From Lucinisca nassula (taxonomy: Eukaryota > Mollusca > Bivalvia > Lucinida > Lucinidae): DNA of 64,000 nt. Below, piece after piece: positions 31,206 through 41,248 of the stretch. Below the pieces are notes generated by a model. The model did no database searches, had not been told where the DNA came from, and saw only the letters and a program-made list of their open reading frames with translations. The stretch spans positions 198,541,644-198,605,643 of the forward strand of contig OY757011.1 in assembly GCA_963580285.1 (NCBI GenBank), in the 5' to 3' direction. Made by a program: the position numbers and the translations under genes. The number at the start of each line of letters is the position of its first letter. The first letter of the stretch is position 1.

Positions 31206-31893
31206 CACTCACGAAGGCGACATTATGTCCGAGGCTATTTCAGTCTACTATTCTTCCGACGGAGAAGAATGGGCAGCTTATCTCCAGGAGCAACTGAATT
31301 CAGATTCAGATGAAATCACTATCAAAACTATCCTAAAAGAGTTTGAAACAGCAAACACGGACGCAGATACAAAAGTGAATATTTTCTTGATAACACCAAA
31401 TGTAGTGACGTTAGACAATTGGAATTTAATGAATTATTTTGACAGTTCAACTTCACTGGCGGTCTTGACAGGTGTTACGAGCGATGACTGGTCATCTGCA
31501 ATACAGGAGTATAACACGAACTCATTAAATGACTGGTGTTTCCATGAAATCATAGCGGATGAAGATTCAGTCAGACAACTGCTAGTTCTCATTGTAAGTT
31601 TATATGAAAACAAACTGTATGAGCCAGAGGATGAAATATACGCGAATATTCCTGCTGACCAGAAAAGTGAGAATATAGACATAGTTCCGTTGCCCGAAAA
31701 ACGTAGTACTTTAACTCCACCACTTCATGAACAAGCATCGGGCCTGTCGAACGTCAAGGCAGACACTAGAGATGAAAAAGCTAAACCGGACGTCAAGACA
31801 AACCATGAAGATGAAAAATCAAAGACTGATATAATTTATCTAACCCCACCGACGGCAAGGCCAGTCAATACTGTCAGTTATGTGTTCAGACAG
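31206..31893 (+). CDS. PIK3AP1-like: BCAP/BANK1/Dof-like adaptor, exon with TIR-like domain
   Basis: Acceptor GATCTGTTTTTCAG before 31206 and donor CAG|GTATGT after 31893. The likely start is ATG 31225, after 19 nt of exon with an in-frame upstream extension that is not coding-like. It gives 223 residues. Residues 5-20 (ISVYYSSDGEEWAAYL) match the start of the TIR-like domain of BCAP/PIK3AP1. VNIFLITPNVVTLDNW (51-66) and the following strand-helix pattern fit the rest, to about residue 130. A charged linker follows, with Tyr139 in EIYANI, a YxN motif that could bind a Grb2-type SH2 domain if phosphorylated. The family is cytoplasmic and links receptors or TLR signalling to PI3K (vertebrates) or FGFR signalling (Dof); the role here is inferred. 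The exon ends in phase 0. Confidence 0.85.
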
Positions 31894-31900
31894 GTATGTA

Positions 31901-31903
<3 letters not shown>

Positions 31904-31983
<80 letters not shown>

Positions 31984-32301
31984 TCGGGTTTAACGTCGCT
32001 TTCAACATTTTTTCAGTCATATCACGACGGTGTCTGGTTGCGACAGGGAGCTCAATGCTCTCTTTTATAGTGCTGCCTCACTGAAGTATCATGTCCCAGA
32101 CACATTGCATGATACCACACCCAGTCACATTATCCTGACACTGGGTCGACCAGTCCTAGCTCTACCCCGTAAATCTGAGTACCAAGCGAGGAGCAGCTAG
32201 TACCATTTTTAACGACTTTGGTATGTCGCGGCCCGGGATCGAACCCGTGACCTCCCGTTCCCCGGAGCGGACACTCTACCAACTGAGCTATCGGGGCCGG
32301 A
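31904..32301 (-). mobile_element. SINE-T, tRNA-derived, inserted at the exon's splice donor
   Basis: On the minus strand: tRNA-like head GGCCCCGATAGCTCAGTTGG with B box CACGGGTTCGATCCCGGG (32300-32225), a body of about 230 bp, and a 3' end with AAAGCGACGTTAAACCC followed by a long (CA)n tail ((GT)n on plus, 31904-31980). Flanking direct repeats ACAGGTATGTATCT (31890-31903) and ACAGGTGTGTATCT (32302-32315) are the target duplication and contain the donor site of the preceding exon. Confidence 0.92.
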
Positions 32302-32514
32302 ACAGGTGTGTATCTACATAAGCGTTACATATAGCCATGAAAACGCCAAGACTATTAAGACAGATGAAAGTTCTACTATCAAATACATGTACTAATATTA
32401 ATTTCTTCGATTGCAATTAAAGGTGTCATCTGTTTAGCTTGACGCTTCGAGGCTAAGTGTACAACATGACTCTCCCGCTCACCACGAAGGCTGTATATAC
32501 TTCTGAGCCCCTTG

Positions 32515-32915
32515 AAAAATAGAAGTGAAGACCATGTTTAGGAATCGATACAATTAACCGAGACGCCAACTGGAAAGGAACACAAACATGAATGACTAGA
32601 CCCTAATGGAAACATTAATAGCGGAAAGCCAAAAGGATATCAATAGCGGAAAGCCACAAAATTGCCAATTGGCTATCCAAAAACGAAAAGATGTAAGGGA
32701 TACAAACATCCAAAGACCAACTTAACAAAAATTATTAAACCGACAGAAGAAACGCCTTGGAATGGTGGGTGAAAAGTGTTTCACTTCGGGTGTCTGTGTG
32801 TGTGTGTGTGAGGGCGGGGGGGGGGGGGGTGTAAATCGATTTTACGAGGCCGCAATCCTCGCCCTTACTTCCGTTGCGATTTGGCAAATAATTGGTTCAG
32901 TCCGCATGAAGGCTT
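32515..32915 (-). repeat. F element 3' part
   Basis: Reverse complement of the 37.3 kb copy: AATCGATACAATTAACC, CCCTAATGGAAACATTAATA, CACAAAATTGCCAATTGGC, then CTCGCCCTTACTTCCGTTGC. (GT)n and a G12 run interrupt it near 32800-32830. Confidence 0.75.
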
Positions 32916-32918
32916 CCT

Positions 32919-33150
32919 TGATCCCCAGTTTTATACAGTAAAACGCGGGTTTAAAGGGGTAAACTTTATTTCTGCTCTAAAATACAGATTGTAGGTACTC
33001 GTCAGCCGCCTCGATGAGACAGTTCTAACGTGTACCCACAATCTATATTTTGAGCAGAAATAGAAAACGAATATCACAATTTTTCATCTAAAAATTGTCG
33101 TTTTTTTGTGGTAACAGTTACTATGTATTTATATAGGTTTGTATTCAAAA
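32919..33150. mobile_element. HP-MITE (HP-1), left end lost
   Basis: CCCCAGTTTTATACAGTAAA, decayed core GCCGCCTCGATGAGACAGTT, right end TTTATATAGGTTTGTATTC. Confidence 0.85.
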
Positions 33151-33251
33151 AGTAACTATTAACCCATATTTGACACATTCCCACCGGCACAGAATTTCGG
33201 GCCCACGAAAGGTCAAGATTATTAACATCATATCGATATAGCGCCGACATC

Positions 33252-34470
33252 TTTAGCTCACCTGAGCATGAAGTGATCTAGGTGAGCTATTGTGATCACC
33301 CTGTGTCCGTCGTACGTGCGTCGTCAACATTTACCTTGTGCAACATCTACAGGCCACAGTTTTAATGTAATGTTTATGAAACTTTTCCAGAATGTTTGTC
33401 TTGACAATAAATCGGTCAAGTTCGTATATCGATCATGTCGGGTCAAATACTGGCTCGCTAGGTCAAATTCCATTAAAACCTTGTCTGCACCCTAGAGTCC
33501 GCAGTTTTGCTTCAATCTTCGTGAAACTTCGCCTGAATATTTGACTTCATGATGTCTCAGTCAGTTCGAATATGGGTCATGTTGGATCAAAAACTAGTTC
33601 ACTAGACCAGATTTCGTTAAAACCTTGTGTGCCCTAGAGGCCACGGTTTTTTCTTTAATTTTCATGAAACTTCACCTGAATGTTTGATTTGATGGTATCT
33701 CAATCAAGTTCGAATTTGGGTAATGTCGGATCAAAAACTAGGTCACTAGGTAAAATTTCATTAAAACCGTGTGTGCCCTCTCGAAACACAGTTTTGTTTC
33801 GATCTTAATGAAACTACACTGGAATGTTTGACTTGATGATATCTCGATCAAATTTGAATATGGATCATGTCGAATCAAAAACTAGGTCAGATTTCGTTTA
33901 AACCTTGAGTGCACCCTAGAGGCCACAGTTTTGCTTCCCATCAAAAAACTTGACATGATGATATCTAAGTCAAGTGTAAATATGGGTCATTTCAGATCAA
34001 ACAGTTAAACTCTCTTGCGTGCACCCTAGACACCACAATATTTCTTTAGTCTTCGTAACCCTTTTCAAAAATGTTTGACCTGATTATATCTCTGTCAAGT
34101 TAGAATGTAGGTCATGTCGGATCAAAACCAAGTCAAATTTTGTTAAAACCGTGTCTTAATGATACCTTTGTGAGATTCAAATATTGGTTATTTGGGGTCA
34201 AAACAAGGTGATAATGTTAGATTTCTGTCACTAGAGGCTACAGTTTGGCATTCATCATAACAATTTACCAAATGTCTGACTTGATGATATGTCATTCAAC
34301 TTACTATGGTTAGCGTCATATAACTAGATCATATTTCTTTTAAACCTTGTTTTCTTTCTATAGAGGACACAGTCTTGAGTCATTATAGGGTCAAAGACCC
34401 GATCATCAGGTCAAATTGCTTTAAATGACTCAGGTGAGCGATCAAATGACCATCATGGCCCTTTTGTTAA
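33252..34470 (+). repeat. J element, apparently complete
   Basis: Opens TTTAGCTCACCTGAGC with a short hairpin to AGGTGAGCTATTGTGATCA, then CCGTCGTACGTGCGTCGTC. The interior is about eight units of about 125 bp (GGCCACAGTTTTGCTT, GATATCTCAGTCAAGTT, ATGTCGGATCAAAAACTAGG). It closes GACTCAGGTGAGCGATCAAA then CCATCATGGCCCTTTTGTT. The array-between-ends plan recalls bivalve pearl/HINE elements (inference). Confidence 0.8.
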
Positions 34471-34496
34471 TTAACACACTAACTTTGTCGAGAGAT

Positions 34497-34775
34497 ACAT
34501 TACGATAACACAACCGTGCGACATAGTGCATTTTTCACATCTCCAAAATGGCTACTTTTCTGAAGAAAATTCGTGATATTTTTCTTATTTATACTGCAAA
34601 CATAGGTTGTGGGTGCTCGTTAGAACCGCCTCATTGAGGCGGTTCTAACGAGTACCCACAACCTATGTCTTGGAGCAGAAATAAGACAAATAATGTATAC
34701 CCCCGTAAACCCCAGTTTTCTCTATATAAAGTGGGGTTAAGAGGGGTCTTTATTTCACGGACTTGTTCACATAAT
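34497..34775. mobile_element. HP-MITE (HP-2), near-complete
   Basis: Left end TTACGATAACACAACCGTGC, AAATGGCTACTTTTCTGAAG, perfect core CCGCCTCATTGAGGCGG, right end CACGGACTTGTTCACATAATG. Confidence 0.95.
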
Positions 34776-34861
34776 GAAACGAGCCTTCGATGATAAGCAA
34801 ATTCACGCGTGATACCAGGCCCAGGTTAGCAATGACCATTTCAATAACTAGAAAAATACCA

Positions 34862-35711
34862 GTACGAAAACACGCCTATACAAATACATTGCAACCTTTA
34901 TCACCGAAAAAATGAAAATTTTAGGATGAAAATTTTGATATTTTTCTTACATGTATTTCTGCTCAAAATATAGATTGACGGTACTCGTTAGAACCGCCTC
35001 GTCGAGTCTTTTACCCGACATTGAGCTGAAATGACATTTCAAGCCTTGTCCCCCATTGAAACCAATAGGGTTTATGATTAGCATGGACCGTCAATCTATA
35101 TTTTGAGCAGAAATAAGATTTTTTTTTTCTTATTTCTGCTAAAAAAAATAGATTGTGGCTACTCCTTAGAATCGCCTTGTCGAGGCGATTCTAACGAGTA
35201 GCCACAATCTATGTTTTTGAGCTGATATGTTTCTTATTTCTGCTCAAAATATATATTGACGGTACTCGTTAGAACCGCCTCGTCGAGGCGATTCTAAGAA
35301 GTAGCCACAATCTATTCTTTTTAGCAGAAATAAGAAAAAAAATTCTTCTTTCTGCTCAAAATATAGATTGACGGTCCATGCTAATAAACCCTATTTGTTT
35401 CATTGAGGGACAGTGCTCGAGATGTCATTTCATCTCAATGTCGGGTAAAAGTCCCACAAAATTGGAAGCAACGTCTCCGAAATGACCTTTACAGTGTTGA
35501 CGGGTACGTTAAACCTCAAATCAAACAAACTAACAAAGATTGACGGTACTAGTTAGAACCGCCTCGTCGAGGCGATTCTAACGAGTAGCCACAATCTATG
35601 TTTTTGAGCAGAAATAAGAAAAAATAAGGTTTACCCCTGCAAACCCCAGTTTTACTATATAAATCTGGGGTTCAAGGGGGTCAAAATTAAATAGGCGTGT
35701 TTTCGTGATGA
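34862..35711. mobile_element. Compound HP-MITE with four stacked cores and split SINE-B
   Basis: One HP-1 left end (34862) and one right end (AGGCGTGTTTTCGTGATG, 35711) enclose four hairpin cores near 35000, 35175, 35285 and 35570. Two of the cores end in ATCTATGTTTTTGAGC. A SINE-B piece on minus (35006-35093) and another on plus (35370-35538) meet core arms at the shared ATTGACGGT / GACGGTCCATGC. Confidence 0.85.
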
Positions 35712-36200
35712 ATAAAAGGGAAGGGCATGGAGTTTCTGAATGAGATTCCATAAGGGGAAAGGAAAAAACATTGGTCAATTCAATGGGACGCGTTACAAAT
35801 TCTGGTAACAAGGATGTTCCACTGACTAGGAGATCCACCACTTTCATGGATAGTATTGTTCTGTCGTCAGAGGGACTAACCAAGTTACTTAAAACTTAAT
35901 ATCTTCAATGATACGTTTCGTCTTAGAGTTCTGAAGGAACAATCAAATTAACTAGGTCCAGTTTTAACTCACTTGCATCAGAAACGTCTTGATACGGGTA
36001 AAATTTCCAAATCAAAGCCCTGAGAGTGCTGATGGAGCGTAGCTTTGTAAATTTGATTTAGCGTCTGATTGGTGTTTTAATTCAGGCTCATATTGATCCA
36101 ATGAACATAGCTGTTTGAAGCTATTCTGTGCCAGAAGTCGTGTTAAAGCAACAAGACCTATAATGAAATTAACTCACGCTAAGTTGTAGACCCCGCAACA
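35712..36200. other. Unassigned intronic DNA
   Basis: No recognised feature. A 95-codon minus frame that overlaps the MITE end is not gene-like. Confidence 0.4.
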
Positions 36201-36201
36201 A

Positions 36202-36388
36202 CCATCACGAAAACACGCCTGTACAAATACATTGTCGATTTTTTGGCAAAAAAAAAAAATGGAAATTTTTAGATACAAAATTGTGATATTTTCTTATCTC
36301 TGCTCAAAACATTGATTGCGAAGACTTGATTTAACCGCCTTGACGAGGCAGTTTTATCAAGAACCCAAAATCAATGTTTTTGAGCAAT
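36202..36388. mobile_element. HP-MITE (HP-1), right end lost
   Basis: Left end CATCACGAAAACACGCCTGT, core ACCGCCTTGACGAGGCAGTT, then stops at TTTTTGAGCAATACAGC. Confidence 0.85.
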
Positions 36389-36419
36389 ACAGCAACCATG
36401 CAGTTCTACTTGAAGATTT

Positions 36420-38030
36420 CTGCTGAGCTATAGTTCGTGCAATAACTGCGGCTTGCGCAGTTTGGCGGCTTTAAAGTTATTTTATGTTTACAATCAGTTT
36501 TTCAAAAATTACCTAAGGGAGGTTATTTATCTTGCATTAGACATTCTTCTGGTTACGTCTTGATGATGTTTATCTTACTGTGAAAAATTATCATACTTTT
36601 CCCAGCAGTTTATAAGTTATACATCCGTAATCAGTCTTTAAAAATTGCCTCGGTGAGGCTGTTTATAAATCTATCTTGCATTAGACAATACCATTAGCTT
36701 GATCTTGTCAATTTACATCTGCATGCAAAACATTATAAAAATATACCCGTCGGGTTGAAATTTATACGACCGTGTCAGTGGATGAATTTTTTACCTTGCC
36801 GAGGCTAAAATAATTTAAAAGAAATTGGATATTCAGGAATCGCGTTGGTTAGATCTGTACATTATCTGTATGCTAACAGTTGTCAAAAATATTCCAAGTA
36901 GATTAGAAGTTACACTTCGAAATAATTTTTCAGTTCGCCTAGGCGAGGCGTTTGTAAAGTAATTTGGCATAAGACAATTTTGCGGGTTATGTTTTGTCAA
37001 TATCAACCTGTTTGCCGAAAATGATCAAAGCCGGGTTTGGTCGGGCCCATCGGAGTCTAACTGTTGGCTTTCTTTTGCTCCAGCATTTCAGTGGTTTCTT
37101 GCTGTCGAGTCCTCACCGGTGTCTCACCTCTGTTGGTCTTTGATTTTTTGTGATCACGGAAAAAAATGGCGTATTGTTAACATGTTCAACTCTTAAAAAC
37201 AAAAGTGGGGCTCTTGCTCGTATTTATCGCCCTCTGCACTGATGAGTTAGGAGGCCTTCATGCGGACTGAACAAATTACTTGTCTAAATCGCGACGGAAG
37301 TAAGGGCGAGGATTGTGGCCACGTAAAATCGATTTAAGCCCCCCAAGTGGAAATCTTTCCACTGACCGTTCCAAGGCGGTTCTTCTGTGGCGGTTTATTT
37401 ATGGTGTTGTTTGTTACTTACTGTGTGTATCACTTGTGTCTTTTTATTTTGGATGGCCATATGGCCATTTTGTGGGAAAGTAACTATCCTTATGGCCTTC
37501 CTTTGTTTAGGTTTCCATTAGGGTCTGGTCGCTTAATGTTTGTGTTTCTTTCCCTTTGGTGTCTTTGATGGGTGGAGTAAGTTAATTGTATCGATTACTG
37601 ATCTTTGTTTTACTTCTACTTTAGATGTTATACTCCGTATTCATTTTTTATATTATTTTGCCTCGGCGATGCCATTCATAAAGTAATCTTGCATAAAACA
37701 GCCTCATGGGTTAGGTATTGTCAATATCAATCCGAATGCCAAAAATTATCGGAATATTCAGAGAGGTTTGAACATTATACTCTGTTAACATTTTTCTAAA
37801 TATATATTGCATCGGTGAGGCCATTTATGAAGTGATCTTGCATACTACAGTTTCTTGGATTAGTTATTGCCAATATCAATCCATAGGAATATTTGAAGAG
37901 GTTTAGACATTATACTCCGTTATTATTATATAAAAATAAATTGCCTCGACGAGGCCATTTATGAAATGATCTGGCATTAAGGCAATTTCTTTGGTTAGAT
38001 ATTGTCAATACAGCACAGCACACAGTCTTT
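36420..38030 (+). repeat. Tandem array split by an F element
   Basis: Diverged units of about 150-170 bp, each with a GCCT(C/A)GGCGAGGC-like block, TTATAAAG or TTTATGAA, CTTGCATTAGACA, GGTTA and TTGTCAATATCAA. Visible at 36420-37035 and 37625-38030. The F element at 37040-37624 interrupts it. Confidence 0.7.
37040..37624 (+). repeat. F element copy
   Basis: GCCCATCGGAGTCTAACTGT, TGCTGTCGAGTCCTCACCGG, ATCGCGACGGAAGTAAGGGC, AAGGCGGTTCTTCTGTGGCG, TTTTGTGGGAAAGTAACTAT, ATTGTATCGATTACTGATC. The segment 37170-37245 (GGGGCTCTTGCTCGTATTTA) is also in the K repeat at 38.8 kb. Confidence 0.75.
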
Positions 38031-38455
38031 TACCGGAAACCAACAACTGCCCTTCTTGAATCAGCGAAAGGGATAAAATCACCGTGGAACAGATTTCACG
38101 ATCAATCTCCTGGAAAGAATGTTGCCGAACCCGGCGGGTATCGAACTTGCATCTGAGCTGATAATTTGCTTGATTTATGGTCACGTTCCTAGGACGCAGA
38201 CAGGTCGCTTTAAAAAAGTAACATTACCCCCCCCCACACACACACACACACATTAACCCATACTCTGAGTATATGTCTAGCAGCCTTTTTAGGGACAAAC
38301 ATAGCAGACCCAGATCAGACGCTACATCAAGTGGCGTCTCATCTGTGTCTAAACTGTAAAATTTATTCCTTACAATATAAGCCTTGACGTGCAGCTGTCC
38401 AAACTCATTCCAACTGTCTTATTTTGGTAATACATTATCGACCCACACTGCGTAC
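38031..38455. other. Mostly unassigned; PB-MITE scrap and (CA)n
   Basis: C-run plus (CA)n at 38226-38252. AGACCCAGATCAGACGCTAC near 38308 is a PB-MITE core scrap. Confidence 0.5.
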
Positions 38456-38458
38456 TTT

Positions 38459-38698
38459 TAACCCATTTTAAACGAATGGAATCCTCAACACCTTATATCA
38501 TTATGGAATGAGTTCATTTTAAAATCAGGGATGTCAGGTTGTTGCTTCCACGAAATATTTGGCAAAAAATGGCTGAACCTTTTTGTAAGTATGCAGTGAA
38601 GGGCATAATGAGACTCCGCGTTCTGTGGTATCTGATCTGGGTTTGTCCTGTTTGCAATGTGCCAGGTTTGGGATTTTATGGTACAAATGGGCTGTAAA
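38459..38698. mobile_element. PB-MITE, diverged
   Basis: TTAACCCATTTTAAACGAAT left end, TTCTGTGGTATCTGATCTGG core, right end TTATGGTACAAATGGGC. Confidence 0.8.
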
Positions 38699-38782
38699 CT
38701 GGGTTATATGAACTGAACTATAAAACGATTAGACTGCTACACAGTTCATCCATTAAAAATATTCATCCATTCCGTTTGAAAT

Positions 38783-39025
38783 AGGAGGTCTGTGGCGCAT
38801 GGCGTAATAATCTACTACGTTAACACGTGGTACTATGTTCAAACTGGTGATTGGGTCATATGCAGTAACACCGAAAGAAGTGCTGAAATCACTTCTCATC
38901 TCACTGGAGCTACGCTGCAACAGCTACGCTCCAAAAATGGCTTATTGTTAACATGTTCCACTCTTAAAAAGAAAAGTGGGGCTCTTGCTCGTATTTATCG
39001 CCCTCTGTCCTTGATGTGTGCCAAG
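38783..39025 (+). repeat. K repeat, possible decayed tRNA-type SINE
   Basis: GTCTGTGGCGCATGGCGTAA could be an A box and TATGTTCAAACTGG a B box, followed by GTGGGGCTCTTGCTCGTATT at the 3' side. Only one full copy is seen, so the class is a guess. Confidence 0.35.
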
Positions 39026-39159
39026 TAAGTTGCTTGACTTGAACATAGTGTTTCCTCAGACCTCATGGCACACTCGGATAAAAAGCAGACTTGTGTCGGA
39101 CAGGTAACATGCATTTAGGAAAAGACAGTTGTGAAACTTATAAATCATAGGGTTACAAT

Positions 39160-39540
39160 CTTGAATAATGGAGGACAGATAATGCCCGTCATGCGGATAT
39201 GCTAATTCTGGACTTAAAGAAAGCATTTGACACACGCTTTCATTAACTGCTTTAAAGCTTATTATTTGGGCAGGCCTTTGGCAGGAAGACTCAAATGGAT
39301 AGATTCCTTTCTTTGTTATAGAAAACAGTTTAAAAAAAAGAAAGAAAAAGAAACGGTTGAGAAATGGTAATTCGTTGGCATTTCAGACCCACAGAGCAAG
39401 AACTGACACTTACAAACGTTTAATGACCCTTCTTTCCTGTAAACATTATTAGAGGTTGAAGCGCCAGACTCGATAATTTTCTCGGTTGACGGTGCAGATG
39501 ATAGTATAGCTACGTTTACCTCACTGGTGAGAGTTAGCAA
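39160..39540 (+). pseudogene. LINE reverse transcriptase fragment
   Basis: One frame gives RHADMLILDLKKAFDT (39188-39235), the motif A region of a LINE reverse transcriptase with its catalytic Asp. After a frameshift RLKWIDSFLCYRKQF follows, then an A-rich expansion. GADDSIAT further on (about 39490-39514) resembles the catalytic ADD motif C. Stops and frameshifts show it is dead. CR1/jockey-like by motif style. Confidence 0.7.
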
Positions 39541-39561
39541 TAAACTTCTATGTAAATGTTT

Positions 39562-39822
39562 TCATCACGAAACCACGCCTATATGATTTTGACCCCCTTA
39601 ATTCCATTTCATAGAGTGAAACTCGAGTTTACAGGGGTAAACATTACCTTCCTTGTTTCTGCTCAAAGTCATAGATTGTGGTACTCGTTAGAATCGCCTC
39701 TCGGAGGCGGTCCAATCTATGTTCTGAGCAGAAATATGAAAAATATCAGAATTTTTTATCTGAAAATTTTCATATTTTGGTGGTAAAAATTTCAATATAT
39801 TTGAATTACGTGATTTCGTAAT
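39562..39822. mobile_element. HP-MITE (HP-1)
   Basis: Left end CATCACGAAACCACGCCTAT, core GAATCGCCTCTCGGAGGCGG with the right arm shortened, right end ACGTGATTTCGTAATG. Confidence 0.9.
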
Positions 39823-40125
39823 GTCACCAGTAACAGTCCGATTCTTCAGATTTAAGGAATACTTTTTGCAGAGGCAGTATCATTACGCTATATTAATTCC
39901 GAATTTGCCGGATACGTTCACTCACCAGCTACAATGTACCTTCGAAATCCACATTTAATTTTCCTTAAATGTTTAAGGAAAACTTAAATATTGTATGTCG
40001 AGGCCCTGGAGTACATGACCTCAGTAGAGTCTCGACACTGTTTTTCGACCTTTCATCCCTGAGGTTTTGAAGCGGACTATTCCCACTTTGAATAGGAGCA
40101 CGTGCATCCGTTTATTTCCGTTTGT
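39823..40125. other. Unassigned intronic DNA
   Basis: No recognised feature. Confidence 0.4.
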
Positions 40126-40126
40126 T

Positions 40127-40428
40127 TGATTGATTTGATTGATTTGTGGTTTAAGGTCCCCGTCAAACTGTATAGGTCATTTTGGAGATGTTGCATTCAA
40201 TTTTGTGGGACTTTTATCCGACATTAAGATGAAATGACATCTCAAGCCCTGTAGCCCAATGAAACAAAAAGGGTTTATTTAACACGGACGGTCCGACTCG
40301 CACCGCTTTGCCTGGGCAGGCTTAACTCCTCTAAGCGGTTTACCAGTACTCGTGTGTGGTCGGTTTCAGGTCTGCATAGAAGCATCATGCAGCCTATCTA
40401 TTTCTTCAAGCCCCGATGGGCGGGGGCC
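40127..40428 (-). mobile_element. SINE-B, full length
   Basis: (GATT)n-like complemented tail, GTGGTTTAAGGTCCCCGTC, body, head CCCCGATGGGCGGGGGCC. Confidence 0.92.
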
Positions 40429-40434
40429 GCTTAT

Positions 40435-40668
40435 CCCATTTTGTACTGAATGGAATATTCCACCTTATATAAGGCACAAGTCTATTTCAAAATGTTCGGG
40501 TGTCAGGTTGTATTTTCTTCAAACATGATTTGAAAAATGGCTGAAACATTTGCAAACAGTGCAGACCCTGATTAGATGCTGCTGCGTTATGCAGCGTCTG
40601 ATCAGGACCTATACTGTTTGCAAATCATCCTTTTCAGGAATTCTGGTATACAATTGGTTGAAAGAGAC
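40435..40668. mobile_element. PB-MITE
   Basis: Left end ATCCCATTTTGTACTGAATG, core CTGCTGCGTTATGCAGCGTC, right end TTCTGGTATACAATTGGTTG. It directly follows the SINE-B. Confidence 0.85.
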
Positions 40669-41248
40669 ATTAAAGTAACTAAAACGCTGGCGGCGCTGCT
40701 GAGTGTGGGCTGCAAAAATGAACGGTGACTAAGTCAGTTTACATTTCGTTTAACCCTTTCATTCCTGTGTTTCAAGCAAACTGTGTAGACCCTGATTAGA
40801 TGCCACGTTCTGTGACGTCTGATCCGGGTCTTTCTGGAATGGGTCTACAGGGTTTCAAAGCCCAATGCATTATTCCAGTTCAGGTTCTATAAATAACCCT
40901 ATTTCGCATCACTCTGATCATACAACGATAAGAATAACGCGCCTGTTTCTATAAATAACCTTTACCTGGATTACCTTAAACTCAGCGAAAGTCATATGGA
41001 CATAGGCACTGAAGAGCTTTTGAGCTTTGTATTTTGGGTCAATTGACATACAATCGACCTTTGCGTTGATTGACATACAATCGGCCAAACATTCACCGGC
41101 AGGATGGCATACAATATGAGCCGCGTTATCTGGTTCTACCCTGTATGCATAGGTATTTGTACCTGTCTACAGGGTGTCGCGTTATCTGGTTCTACCCTGT
41201 ATGCATAGGTATTTGTACCTGTCTACAGGGTTGAAAGAGTAAACTCCT
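40669..41248. repeat. PB-MITE scrap and a 56-bp tandem duplication
   Basis: 40780-40850 has a PB-MITE-like core (GTAGACCCTGATTAGATGCC). 41122-41177 and 41178-41232 are identical copies starting CGCGTTATCTGGTTCTACCC. CATACAATCG(A/G)CC is also doubled just before. No gene was recognised. Confidence 0.75.

Noticed and set aside
31015..31224. Upstream extension of the first adaptor exon to the first ATG
   Set aside because: It lies in minisatellite and intron sequence before a strong acceptor at 31205. The family's N-terminus fits the ATG at 31225.
32225..32300. tRNA gene on the minus strand
   Set aside because: It is the head of a SINE with a body, a tail and a target duplication.
35596..35883. 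95-codon minus-strand frame as a gene
   Set aside because: Half of it is HP-MITE sequence. The remainder has no domain.
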